This document shows positions 15,383 through 22,673 of a stretch of 32,288 nt of DNA, piece after piece. The notes under the pieces are model-generated. The model did not search any database, was not told where the DNA came from, and saw only the letters and a list, made by a program, of their open reading frames with translations. Each line of letters opens with the position of its first letter. The stretch's first letter is position 1. Position numbers and translations under genes: made by a program. Source of the stretch: a bacterium (GTDB lineage Bacteria; Sysuimicrobiota; Sysuimicrobiia; Sysuimicrobiales; Segetimicrobiaceae); NCBI GenBank assembly GCA_035703895.1, contig DASSXJ010000011.1, positions 1-32,288 of the forward strand. Reading direction: 5' to 3'.

Positions 15383-16633
15383 ATGCGCATCATCGCCGAC
15401 CTTCACCTCCACTCCAAGTTCAGCCGCGCAACCAGCCGAGAGATGGACGTCGAAACCCTCACACGATGGTGCGGTCTCAAGGGTATCACTGTTGTGGGCA
15501 CGGGGGACTTTACCCATCCGGTGTGGCTGCGCGAACTCCGCGCGAAACTACGTTCCAACGGGCGCGGCCTGTACACCTGCGGCGCCCAGCATTTCATGCT
15601 CACCAGCGAGGTGAGCAATATCTACCCGCAGGGCGGCCGGCTCCGCAAGATTCACAACATCATTCTTGCCCCCTCCCTTGAGGTTGTAGACCGCATCAAC
15701 GCCGTCCTGGGACGATTCGGCAGCTTGATGGCCGACGGGCGTCCCACACTCTCGCTGCCGAGCGACAAGCTCGTTGAGTACGTCATGGAAATCTCGCCGG
15801 AGTGCATGGTGATCCCGGCCCATGTCTGGACGCCGTGGTTCTCCTTGTACGGCAGCAACTCCGGGTTCGACTCGCTCCGGGAGTGCTTCGGCGACCAGGC
15901 GCGCCACATCCATGCGGTGGAAACCGGGCTCTCGAGTGACCCCCCCATGAACTGGCGGATCGGGGAACTGGACTCGGTGATGCTCGTGAGCAACTCCGAC
16001 GCGCACTCGCCGGCGAAGCTCGGACGCGAGGCCAATGTGTTCGACTGCGAGCTCGACTACGGGGAGATCCTCGGTATCCTGCGGCGGGGCGACACCTCGA
16101 AATTCCTGGAGACGCTCGAGTTCTTTCCCGAGGAAGGGAAGTATCACTTTGACGGGCATCGGGTGTGCAACCAGCGGCTCTCGCCCCGCGAGACCCGTAC
16201 CGCGCGTGGTCGCTGTCCCGTGTGCGGAAAGCCGCTCACGGTGGGGGTGATGTCCCGGGTCGAGGCGCTGGCGAGCCGGGAAGATGGCTCGGCCATGCCG
16301 GGCCGGGTGCCGTTCCGCCACCTGATCCCGCTCGAAGAGATCATCGGGGAAGCGCTCGGCTCTCAACCCGGCAGCTCGGCGGTGCGCGAGGAGTATCTCG
16401 CGCTCACCTCCGCGCTCGGCAACGAGTTCGCCATCCTGATGGACGTCCCCCTGGACGAGGTCGCCCGGCACGCGCGTCCTCGCCTGGTGGAAGGGCTGCG
16501 CCGGGTCCGCGACGGCCGGGTGCAGATCCGCCCGGGATACGACGGCGTGTTCGGTGAGATTCGCATCTTCGGCGGCGAGGCGGAGGAACGCCGAGTGGAG
16601 GAAGCGCAGCCGGCGCAGACCAGCCTGTTCTGA
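15383..16633 (+). CDS. Endonuclease Q (EndoQ), PHP-family DNA repair nuclease
   Basis: A 416-residue protein with the EndoQ arrangement: an N-terminal PHP metal domain (MRIIADLHLHSKFSRATS, then GTGDFTHP, PAHVWTPWFSLYG and SNSDAHSP) and a zinc-binding insert with Cys262, Cys278 and Cys281 (ARGRCPVCGKPLTVGVMSRV). EndoQ, first described in Thermococcales and present in a few bacteria, cuts 5' of uracil, hypoxanthine and abasic sites. The C-terminus, PAQTSLF, resembles the bacterial beta-clamp-binding pentapeptide QL(S/D)LF, as archaeal EndoQ works with PCNA. No Shine-Dalgarno is visible before ATG 15383 (TCCTCTCCT precedes it), but the PHP motif fixes the start. The stop overlaps the candidate CTG start of the next gene. 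Confidence 0.9.
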   Translation: MRIIADLHLHSKFSRATSREMDVETLTRWCGLKGITVVGTGDFTHPVWLRELRAKLRSNGRGLYTCGAQHFMLTSEVSNIYPQGGRLRKIHNIILAPSLEVVDRINAVLGRFGSLMADGRPTLSLPSDKLVEYVMEISPECMVIPAHVWTPWFSLYGSNSGFDSLRECFGDQARHIHAVETGLSSDPPMNWRIGELDSVMLVSNSDAHSPAKLGREANVFDCELDYGEILGILRRGDTSKFLETLEFFPEEGKYHFDGHRVCNQRLSPRETRTARGRCPVCGKPLTVGVMSRVEALASREDGSAMPGRVPFRHLIPLEEIIGEALGSQPGSSAVREEYLALTSALGNEFAILMDVPLDEVARHARPRLVEGLRRVRDGRVQIRPGYDGVFGEIRIFGGEAEERRVEEAQPAQTSLF

Positions 16634-17859
16634 CCCCCCGGGTCGACCGCACGCAGGGGACCGGCCGGATCAGGGCGCGCCCGCCGCGGCCGACGGTATT
16701 TGTCCGCCCGGGCCACGACGCGAGACTTCGCGCCGGGCACCTCTGGCTGTATCGGACCGAGATCGCCCGGATCGAGGGGGATCCCGAAGAGGGAGACGCC
16801 GTGGCGGTGCGCGCAGCCTCCGGCCGCCATCTCGGCACCGGGTTCCTCAATACCCGCTCGGCGATTGCGGTGCGCCTCCTCACGCGTGAAGACCGCGAGA
16901 TCGACGAAGGATTTCTGGCGGACGGTCTAAGCCGCGCGATTTCTCTGCGCACACGGCTGGTCCCCCCCGCGGGAGCCTGTCGTCTCGTGTACAGCGAGGG
17001 GGACTACCTCCCGGGGCTGATCGTCGACCGCTACGCCGATCTCCTCGTCGTCCAGACCCTGACCCTCGGGATGGATCGGCGGAAAGACCTCCTGGTGCGT
17101 CTGCTCACGGACATGGTCGGGCCACGAGGCGTTTATGCCCGCAACGATCCGGCCGTCCGGCGGCTCGAGGGCCTCCCGAAAGAGTCCGGGTGGGTCACGG
17201 GAAGTGGATCGACCAGGGTCGAGATCGAGGAAGGCGAGAGCCGGTTCATGGTGGATATCGCGGAGGGGCAGAAGACAGGGTTCTTTCTCGACCAGCGCGA
17301 GAACAGGACGCGGATCGCGGGCCTCGCCGCCGGGCTGGACATCTTGGACTGCTTCGCCTACACGGGAGCCTGGGGCATCCGGGCCGCACGGCGTGGGGCG
17401 GCCGCGGTCACCGGGATCGAGATCTCGGACACCGCGGCCGCGCTGGCCGGGGAGAACGCCGCCCGCAACGGGTGCGGCGATCGCTGCCGCTGGCTCCAGG
17501 AGAACGCCTTCGACGGGCTGCGGCGTCTCGCGTCGGCCGGCCCTGCGTTCGATCTGGCGATCCTCGATCCCCCTGCGTTTGTGAAGACCCGCTCCGCGCT
17601 CGCGCAGGGCCTCGGAGGGTATAAAGAGATAAACCTGCGCGCGCTCAAGGTACTGCGCCCAAACGGCTGGTTGGTCACGTGTTCATGCTCGTATCACGTG
17701 GATGAGGCTACCCTGACGGCGGTGGTATGGGACGCCGCGCGGGATGCGAGGAGGAGGATCAGGATCGTCGAGAGCCGTTCCCAGGCGGGGGACCATCCCG
17801 TTCACCCAGCGATGCCGGAGACCCGGTATCTCAAGTGTCTGATCATCGCGGTGGAGTGA
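16630..17859 (+). CDS. rlmI: Class I rRNA methyltransferase, RlmI-like (PUA + SAM domain)
   Basis: SAM-dependent 23S rRNA cytosine-C5 methyltransferase family. Order: PUA-like RNA-binding domain (VFVRPGHDARLRAGHLWLYR from about 16696), EEHE-like middle domain (YSEGDYLPGLIVDRYADLLV), then the catalytic domain with DCFAYTGAWGIRAARRGA (SAM), GIEIS, LDPPAFVKTR (motif IV) and TCSCSYHV (motif VI, with the catalytic-type Cys). Oddity: the first canonical start, GTG 16801, would delete about half of the PUA domain. The frame is open and conserved back to about 16690 with no ATG, GTG or TTG down to the in-frame stop at 16555. CTG 16630 overlaps the EndoQ TGA as CTGA and is taken as a tentative start; ATC 16669 is another possibility. 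It is the last gene before a GC-rich hairpin. Confidence 0.85.
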   Translation: MTPRVDRTQGTGRIRARPPRPTVFVRPGHDARLRAGHLWLYRTEIARIEGDPEEGDAVAVRAASGRHLGTGFLNTRSAIAVRLLTREDREIDEGFLADGLSRAISLRTRLVPPAGACRLVYSEGDYLPGLIVDRYADLLVVQTLTLGMDRRKDLLVRLLTDMVGPRGVYARNDPAVRRLEGLPKESGWVTGSGSTRVEIEEGESRFMVDIAEGQKTGFFLDQRENRTRIAGLAAGLDILDCFAYTGAWGIRAARRGAAAVTGIEISDTAAALAGENAARNGCGDRCRWLQENAFDGLRRLASAGPAFDLAILDPPAFVKTRSALAQGLGGYKEINLRALKVLRPNGWLVTCSCSYHVDEATLTAVVWDAARDARRRIRIVESRSQAGDHPVHPAMPETRYLKCLIIAVE

Positions 17860-17861
17860 GA

Positions 17862-17893
17862 CGCGCCCGGTCTGGGCCTCGAGGCCGGGCGCG
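17862..17893 (+). terminator. GC-rich hairpin after the rlmI-like gene
   Basis: CGCGCCCGG (17862-17870) and CCGGGCGCG (17885-17893) form a perfect 9-bp stem with a 14-nt loop, 2 nt past the stop. No T-run follows, so it may need Rho or act as a 3'-end stabiliser. Confidence 0.45.
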
Positions 17894-17916
17894 CCCGTGG
17901 TCTCTGTCCCAGTTGG

Positions 17917-17945
17917 TTGCGGGCCGCCCGTGGGGCGTCTATAAT
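17917..17945 (+). promoter_or_regulatory. Promoter for the R3H-tmk-darA-holB operon
   Basis: A perfect TATAAT (17940-17945) with TTGCGG (17917-17922) exactly 17 nt upstream. The predicted start near 17952 leaves a ~105-nt leader before GTG 18056. Confidence 0.6.
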
Positions 17946-17987
17946 GGAAGGAGAAATGTTCCAGACATATCACTGTGGGTAGGCGCG

Positions 17988-18017
17988 GGAGGAGATCCGT
18001 GTGCCGGATTCTCCTCC
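17988..18017 (+). promoter_or_regulatory. Leader hairpin with following T-rich tract (attenuator-like)
   Basis: GGAGGAGATCCG (17988-17999) pairs with CGGATTCTCCTCC (18005-18017), a 12-bp stem with one bulged T, followed at once by TTTGTGTTTG. It looks like an intrinsic terminator inside the leader, 38 nt before the first gene. The octapeptide frame ATG 17956-TAG 17982 (MFQTYHCG) lies upstream but starts only a few nt after the predicted RNA start. Confidence 0.45.
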
Positions 18018-18055
18018 TTTGTGTTTGAGCCTGATTTCAGCTGAGGTGATTACGG

Positions 18056-19579
18056 GTGGTCGGCCAGCAGGTCCACATTACCGATAACCTCGACGTGCTC
18101 CTGGGCGTCCTGCCTCCGCAGATCCGCGACGCCGTCGAACAGCAGCCAACCCTGGATGAGCTCCTGGAGGTCGTGCTCGACCTTGGGCGCGAGCCCGAAG
18201 CCCGGTTCCCCGGACGAGCCGTGCGGCTGTCGGAGGCGTTCGTCAGCCGGGACGAGATGCAGTTCGTGATCAGCCGGGTGGGGACGTTCGGCAAGGACAA
18301 CCGGGCCGGGATCGAGCGGACCCTCCACCGGATCTCGGCGATCCGCAACCGCGTCGGCGAGATCATCGGGCTGACCTGTCGCGTTGGCCGCGCCGTGTTC
18401 GGCACGGTTGACATCGTCCGGGACGTGATCGAATCCGGGCAGAGCGCGCTGCTGGTCGGGCGGCCCGGGGTCGGCAAGACGACGCTGCTCCGGGAGGCCG
18501 CCCGCGTCCTCTCCGATGAGATCGGCAAGCGCGTCGTGGTGGTGGATACCAGCAACGAGATCGCCGGCGACGGGGACATCCCGCATCCGGGGATCGGGCG
18601 CGCGCGCCGGATGCAGGTTCCATACCCGGAGCTCCAGCACGCGGTCATGATCGAGGCCGTGGAAAACCACATGCCGGAGGTCATCGTCATCGATGAGATC
18701 GGCACCGAAGCGGAGGCGCTGGCGGCCCGCACGATCGCGGAGCGCGGCGTGCAGCTCATCGCCACCGCGCACGGCAACACGCTCGACAACCTCCTGCAGA
18801 ACCCCACCCTGTGCGACCTGGTCGGGGGGATCCAGGCGGTGACGCTCGGCGACGAGGAAGCCCGCCGGCGGGGCACCCAGAAGACGGTCTTGGAGCGCAA
18901 GGCCCCGCCCACGTTTGAGGTCGTCATCGAGATCCAGGAGCAAGACCGGCTCGCGGTGCACCACGATGTGGCTCACGTGGTGGACCGGTTCCTGCGGGGA
19001 GATATGCCGCGAGCCGAGATCCGTACGCGGACCGCGGAGGGTGAGGTGCGGATCAGCACCGACGGTGAGGGGGCGGCCCCACCGGCCACCGATGGCCACG
19101 CGCTCGTCGGGCGCCCCCCGCACAAGATTGTCCGGATCTACCCGTACGCGGTGAGCCGGAACCGACTCGAGCGGGCCATCCGGGAGCTGCGCGTCCCGGC
19201 CGACATCGCGAACACGCTGTCCGAGGCCGATCTGCTGCTCACCCTCAAATCACAAGAGAAGCGTCAGCCCAAGCGGCTCCGCGAGGCCGGCACCCGTGGG
19301 CTTCCCATGCACATCATCAAGAGCAACACGGTCTCGCAGATCGAAGCGGTGCTCCGGGGGATCTTCCGGGTCGACGACCGCCACGACCCCGACGAGGTGG
19401 CGCTGCGGGAGGTCGAGGATGCGATCTCCGAGGTGATGGCCTCGGCTCAGCCCGTGGAGCTCACTCCCCAGAACTCGTATGTGCGCCGGATGCAGCACCA
19501 GTTCATTCAGCGGTACGGCCTCCTCTCCGAAAGTAAAGGCACGGACCCGTTCCGGCGGGTGGTGATCTATCCTCAGTAG
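18056..19579 (+). CDS. AAA ATPase with C-terminal R3H domain (Ycf45/SpoIIIAA-like)
   Basis: A 507-residue protein. An N-terminal helical domain (about 8-60, [20 protein letters not shown]) precedes a SpoIIIAA/Ycf45-type AAA ATPase: Walker [10 protein letters not shown] (135-143), [20 protein letters not shown] and Walker [15 protein letters not shown] linker of ~180 residues follows, then an R3H single-strand nucleic-acid-binding motif at the C-terminus ([15 protein letters not shown], Arg477-x3-His481, ending RRVVIYP). The architecture is common in cyanobacteria, plastids and some Terrabacteria; its cellular role is not established. GTG 18056 has GAGGTGA at 7-nt spacing. It is the first gene of the cluster with tmk, darA and holB, and has its own promoter and leader. 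Confidence 0.88.
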   Translation: MVGQQVHITDNLDVLLGVLPPQIRDAVEQQPTLDELLEVVLDLGREPEARFPGRAVRLSEAFVSRDEMQFVISRVGTFGKDNRAGIERTLHRISAIRNRVGEIIGLTCRVGRAVFGTVDIVRDVIESGQSALLVGRPGVGKTTLLREAARVLSDEIGKRVVVVDTSNEIAGDGDIPHPGIGRARRMQVPYPELQHAVMIEAVENHMPEVIVIDEIGTEAEALAARTIAERGVQLIATAHGNTLDNLLQNPTLCDLVGGIQAVTLGDEEARRRGTQKTVLERKAPPTFEVVIEIQEQDRLAVHHDVAHVVDRFLRGDMPRAEIRTRTAEGEVRISTDGEGAAPPATDGHALVGRPPHKIVRIYPYAVSRNRLERAIRELRVPADIANTLSEADLLLTLKSQEKRQPKRLREAGTRGLPMHIIKSNTVSQIEAVLRGIFRVDDRHDPDEVALREVEDAISEVMASAQPVELTPQNSYVRRMQHQFIQRYGLLSESKGTDPFRRVVIYPQ

Positions 19580-19625
19580 GGCCCCCAGGAACGCCGCGGC
19601 GGCGCCCCATCCCGACTCCAGAGCG

Positions 19626-20288
19626 GGGATCTTCATCACGCTGGAAGGCCCCGAGGGCGCCGGGAAGACCACACAGACCGGCCTTCTGGCCGACCACCTC
19701 CGGCACAGCGGCCGCGAGGTGGTGTGCGTCCGCGAGCCCGGAGGGACTCCGATCGGCGAGCAGATCCGCGCCCTGCTGCTCGATCCCCGGCGGGGGGAGA
19801 TGGACGCGCGGGCAGAGATGCTCCTGTTCGCGGCGTCCCGGGCCCAACTCGTGGCGCAGATCATCGCGCCCGCGCTCCAAGCGGGCCGGGACGTGGTGTG
19901 CGACCGGTATGTGGATGCGTCCCTCGCCTACCAGGGCATCGCCCGGGGGATCGGGGTCGAGCCGGTACGGACCGTCAACGCCGTCGCGACGGCCGGGGTC
20001 TATCCGGACCTCACGTTGCTGCTCGACATCGACGTCGCCACGGGGCTCACGCGGGCCCGAGCGGAGACCGGGGCGCGCGCCGCGGGCGACCGGATGGAGC
20101 AGGAGGTCCTCGTCTTCCACCAGCGGGTGCGAGAAGGGTTTCTTTCCCTAGCCCAGAAAGACCCCCTTCGAATTAAGGTGATCGATGCCCGCGGGTCGGT
20201 GACCGCGGTGCAGCGGGCGATCCAGGAGGCGGTGGCGCAGATCCTGCGCGGCCGCGGAGAGGGGCTCGGCCAGGAGGGGTCCCGATGA
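19626..20288 (+). CDS. tmk: Thymidylate kinase (start codon not identified)
   Basis: Phosphorylates dTMP to dTDP. Motifs in order: P-loop ITLEGPEGAGKTTQ, the DR(E/Y)-region VREPGGTPIGEQIR, CDRYVDASLAYQG (substrate-site DRY) and the lid segment RARAETGARAAGDRMEQE. Length (~220 residues) is normal. Oddity: the first canonical start, GTG 19719, falls well after the P-loop and would give a dead enzyme. The frame is open upstream to the in-frame TGA at 19563 but holds no ATG, GTG or TTG; candidates are ATC 19569 (overlapping the previous gene's end) and ATC 19629. The coordinate given is where family similarity begins. The 3' end overlaps darA as ATGA, indicating coupling. Confidence 0.9.
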   Translation, partial: GIFITLEGPEGAGKTTQTGLLADHLRHSGREVVCVREPGGTPIGEQIRALLLDPRRGEMDARAEMLLFAASRAQLVAQIIAPALQAGRDVVCDRYVDASLAYQGIARGIGVEPVRTVNAVATAGVYPDLTLLLDIDVATGLTRARAETGARAAGDRMEQEVLVFHQRVREGFLSLAQKDPLRIKVIDARGSVTAVQRAIQEAVAQILRGRGEGLGQEGSR

Positions 20289-20614
20289 AGCTGATCCTAG
20301 CGATCGTACAGGACAAGGACACGCGCGCGCTGATGGAGGCGCTCGTGGCTGCGGAGTTCCAGGCGACAAAGCTGGCAAGCACGGGCGGGTTCCTCCGCGA
20401 GGGCAACGCGACGGTCCTGATCGGCACCGACGAGAGCAAGGTCGAGGCGGTGCTCGCGGTCATTCAACGGACCTGCCACGTACGGGAGCAACTCGTGAGC
20501 CCCCTGCCGCCGGTCGTGGAGCCGGTCGACTCGTACATCTCTGCGCCGGTCAAGGTGCAGGTCGGCGGTGCCGTCGTGTTTGTCATCGACGTCGAACGGA
20601 TGGTCAAGATCTAG
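20285..20614 (+). CDS. darA: Cyclic-di-AMP receptor, DarA/PstA PII-like protein
   Basis: A 109-residue PII-like trimeric protein: MKLILAIVQDKDTRALMEAL, then the signature KLASTGGFLREGNATVLIG and a C-terminal strand VGGAVVFVIDVERM. These proteins (DUF970; PstA/DarA, formerly YaaQ) bind c-di-AMP; the T-loop-like Gly/Phe-Leu segment (TGGFLREGN) is the ligand site region. The downstream target is unknown in any species I can name with certainty. It begins inside the tmk stop (ATGA) with AGGAGGGG upstream. The order tmk-darA-holB is the same as in Firmicutes, though yaaR and yaaT, which often accompany it there, are absent. It implies this organism makes c-di-AMP. Confidence 0.93.
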   Translation: MKLILAIVQDKDTRALMEALVAAEFQATKLASTGGFLREGNATVLIGTDESKVEAVLAVIQRTCHVREQLVSPLPPVVEPVDSYISAPVKVQVGGAVVFVIDVERMVKI

Positions 20615-20620
20615 GTCCCG

Positions 20621-21643
20621 GTGCCGTTTCGCGACCTCATCGGGCAACACCACGCGCGCCTCGTCCTCAAGCGCGCGCTCGAGAGCCGGAAGGTGTCTCA
20701 TGCGTATCTCTTTGTCGGCCCGGTCGGGGTGGGACGGCTGGCGGCGGCCCGGGCCTTCGCGCAGGCCTTGTTGTGCACGGCCGGGGGCAGTGACGCGTGC
20801 GGCGTGTGCGGACCTTGCCGGAAGGTCGTGAGCGGCACGCACCCCGATCTCCGGATCATCGCGCCGGGGCGGACCGAGACCGGAGCGGAACGCCGCGCCG
20901 TCGCCATCGATCAGGTCCGGGACCTCAAGCGCGAAGCGGCGTATCCCCCCTACGAGGGACCGTGGAAGATCTTCATCATTGAAGACACCGAACAGATGCG
21001 GGCGGAGGCGGCCAACAGCCTCCTCAAGGTGCTGGAGGAGCCCCCTGCGAGCATCGTGATCATTCTGCTCTCGGAGTCCACCGAGGCGCTTCTGCCGACC
21101 CTTGTCTCTCGTGCGCAGGTGGTGCGCTTCACGCTCGTGTCCGCCAAAGAGATCGCGGACGCGCTCGCGGCCCGAGCCGGGGTGCCGGCCGAACGGGCCC
21201 GCTTCCTCGCCGCGATGGCGGGCGGCAGGGTGGGTGCCGCTCTCGAGGCCGCGCGGGCCGGGGAGGACGCGTTTGCCCGACGGCAGGACGTCCTTCGGAC
21301 CCTTGACGCGGTCGAAGGCGGAGATGTGATCGCCGGCCTGGATGCCGCGGAGGCGGTCGCGAAGCAGAAGGACGAGATCGAGCGGTGGCTCGATATCGCC
21401 CTCCTATGGTATCGCGATCTTGCGGTCTGGCAGGTGGTGGGGGATCCGGCGCTCCTGACCAATCTGGATCAGCGCGGGAAGGTGGTCGAACGGGCCCGGC
21501 GGGCCCGTCCCGAAGACCTCACGCGGACGATGGACGCGATCGAGCAGGCGAAGGCCGCCCTGCGCCGAAACATCAACCCGAGGCTCGTCCTGGAAACCCT
21601 GTTCACCCAGATGGGAGCGGCGGCGGGACATCCCGCAGCATAA
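20621..21643 (+). CDS. holB: DNA polymerase III delta-prime subunit
   Basis: A 340-residue clamp-loader AAA+ subunit. N-terminal module: FRDLIGQHHARLVLKRAL, SHAYLFVGPVGVGR (Walker A with Arg in place of Lys, as expected for a subunit that may not hydrolyse ATP), a zinc module Cys52, Cys60, Cys63, Cys66 (DACGVCGPC), IFIIEDTEQMRAEAANSLLK (Walker B region), and KVLEEPP. The sensor-1/arginine-finger segment reads TLVSRAQVVRF, where gamma/delta-prime proteins usually have SRC/SRA. It works in the cytoplasm with gamma/tau and delta to load the beta clamp. GTG 20621 is 6 nt past darA; no other start is compatible with the conserved N-terminus. The secreted protease gene follows by 12 nt. Confidence 0.93.
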   Translation: MPFRDLIGQHHARLVLKRALESRKVSHAYLFVGPVGVGRLAAARAFAQALLCTAGGSDACGVCGPCRKVVSGTHPDLRIIAPGRTETGAERRAVAIDQVRDLKREAAYPPYEGPWKIFIIEDTEQMRAEAANSLLKVLEEPPASIVIILLSESTEALLPTLVSRAQVVRFTLVSAKEIADALAARAGVPAERARFLAAMAGGRVGAALEAARAGEDAFARRQDVLRTLDAVEGGDVIAGLDAAEAVAKQKDEIERWLDIALLWYRDLAVWQVVGDPALLTNLDQRGKVVERARRARPEDLTRTMDAIEQAKAALRRNINPRLVLETLFTQMGAAAGHPAA

Positions 21644-21655
21644 AGAGGATTGTCG

Positions 21656-22423
21656 GTGCGCGTTCTCTCGTCCATCGCCGTGATCGCAGCCGTTCTCATC
21701 TTCTGTGGAACGCCGGTTGTCGGGGCGGACGATCCGGAACGCGCCGTGTTCCTGTTGCAGGTCGTCGCCCGGAATAACGGGTCGTACCAGAGCGCGGTGT
21801 ACGGCACCGCCTTTTTCATTGCCGGCGACGGCACCGCACTGACGAACAGCCACGTCGTCTATCTAGCGCAGCGCGAGCCGGCGCGGTACCAGCTGCTTGC
21901 CGTCGTCAACCAGGAGTTTTATTCGGCGTCGATCGTGTGCGCGAGCCGGCTCGGGCACGATCCGACGAATCCCGGCCTGAACGTCCACCCCGGCCGCGAC
22001 ATCGCCAAGATCAGGCTCGTTCCGTCGGCATTTCCGTTCGCGCGGTGGCGCTTGTTGCTGCCGGGCGGCCAGCGGCTGCTCAGCGTGACCGCCCACCGCG
22101 ACGGCCTGCCGCAGTTTCCGTTTCTGCCCGTCTCCGGCCGTCCGAGCTCCGGCGACCAGGTCCGGGTGATCGGCTTCGGCCACCTCTTCCCGGGTCCGCC
22201 CCGATGGACCGCGACGGGACAGGTGCTCGGGATCGACCACACCATCGATGGGACCGAGATCTTCGGCGTCGATTTCACGGGCCCTATGGAGCCCGGCAAC
22301 AGCGGATCTCCCGTCCTCAACCCCCAGGATCAGGTCATCGGGATGTGGACGTGGTACTCCGTGACCGATGCGAACATCGGAATGGCGATCAGCAACACCG
22401 CGTTCCACGTCCCCTGTCTCTAG
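21656..22423 (+). CDS. Secreted trypsin-like serine protease
   Basis: About 255 residues with a signal peptide (residues 1-24, core SSIAVIAAVLIFCG, cleavage after VGA). The chymotrypsin-fold triad is readable: His66 (ALTNSHVVYL), Asp115 (GRDIAKIRL) and Ser216 (MEPGNSGSPVLN). There is no PDZ domain or membrane anchor after the catalytic domain, unlike HtrA/DegP. The GTAFFIAGDGTALTNSHVV start is typical of exported V8/HtrA-like peptidases. GTG 21656 is preferred (AGAGGA, 6-nt spacing) over TTG 21650, which would sit right against that ribosome site. It lies 12 nt past holB and is probably co-transcribed, though functionally unrelated. Confidence 0.87.
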   Translation: MRVLSSIAVIAAVLIFCGTPVVGADDPERAVFLLQVVARNNGSYQSAVYGTAFFIAGDGTALTNSHVVYLAQREPARYQLLAVVNQEFYSASIVCASRLGHDPTNPGLNVHPGRDIAKIRLVPSAFPFARWRLLLPGGQRLLSVTAHRDGLPQFPFLPVSGRPSSGDQVRVIGFGHLFPGPPRWTATGQVLGIDHTIDGTEIFGVDFTGPMEPGNSGSPVLNPQDQVIGMWTWYSVTDANIGMAISNTAFHVPCL

Positions 22424-22445
22424 CCGGTGTGCGGCCCGTGGGCCG

Positions 22446-22673
22446 TCAGTGGATGAGCGCGCGGATGATGATGAGTGCAGCCAGGAGGATCAGCCCCACC
22501 ACCCACCACGGAATGCTGCGGCGCGCACGCGCCGCCCCACGATCGGGGGCGTTCGCGCAGGTGTCGCAGTAGTTTCCCGTCCTCAGGCGAACGAGGCAGG
22601 CTTTGCAGAGCGCCTTTCCGCATCGCCCGCAGTAGCCGAGCGCGGTGCGGTCGGGATGGGTGGCGCACTTCAC
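22446..22673 (-). CDS. Small B-box-like zinc-binding protein with one TM helix
   Basis: A 75-residue protein: eight metal-ligand residues, Cys3, His6, Cys15, Cys18, Cys23, Cys26, Cys36, Cys39 (VKCATHPDRTALGYCGRCGK and LCKACLVRLRTGNYCDTCA), then a short Arg-rich linker and one hydrophobic helix (about 56-71, IPWWVVGLILLAALIIIRA). The pattern fits a B-box-type/zinc-ribbon head on the cytoplasmic side of a membrane anchor; similar heads precede rhomboid or other membrane domains in bacteria. GTG 22673 overlaps the endonuclease IV stop as GTGA, with GAAGGTG upstream, so translation is coupled to nfo. Longer readings of this frame upstream are antisense or out of frame with nfo. Function unknown. 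Confidence 0.75.
   Translation of the reverse strand: MKCATHPDRTALGYCGRCGKALCKACLVRLRTGNYCDTCANAPDRGAARARRSIPWWVVGLILLAALIIIRALIH

Noticed and set aside
14032-15393. 453-codon minus-strand frame opposite the flavoprotein gene
   Set aside because: Arg/Ala/Pro-rich shadow; the plus strand has two FAD-binding motifs in order.
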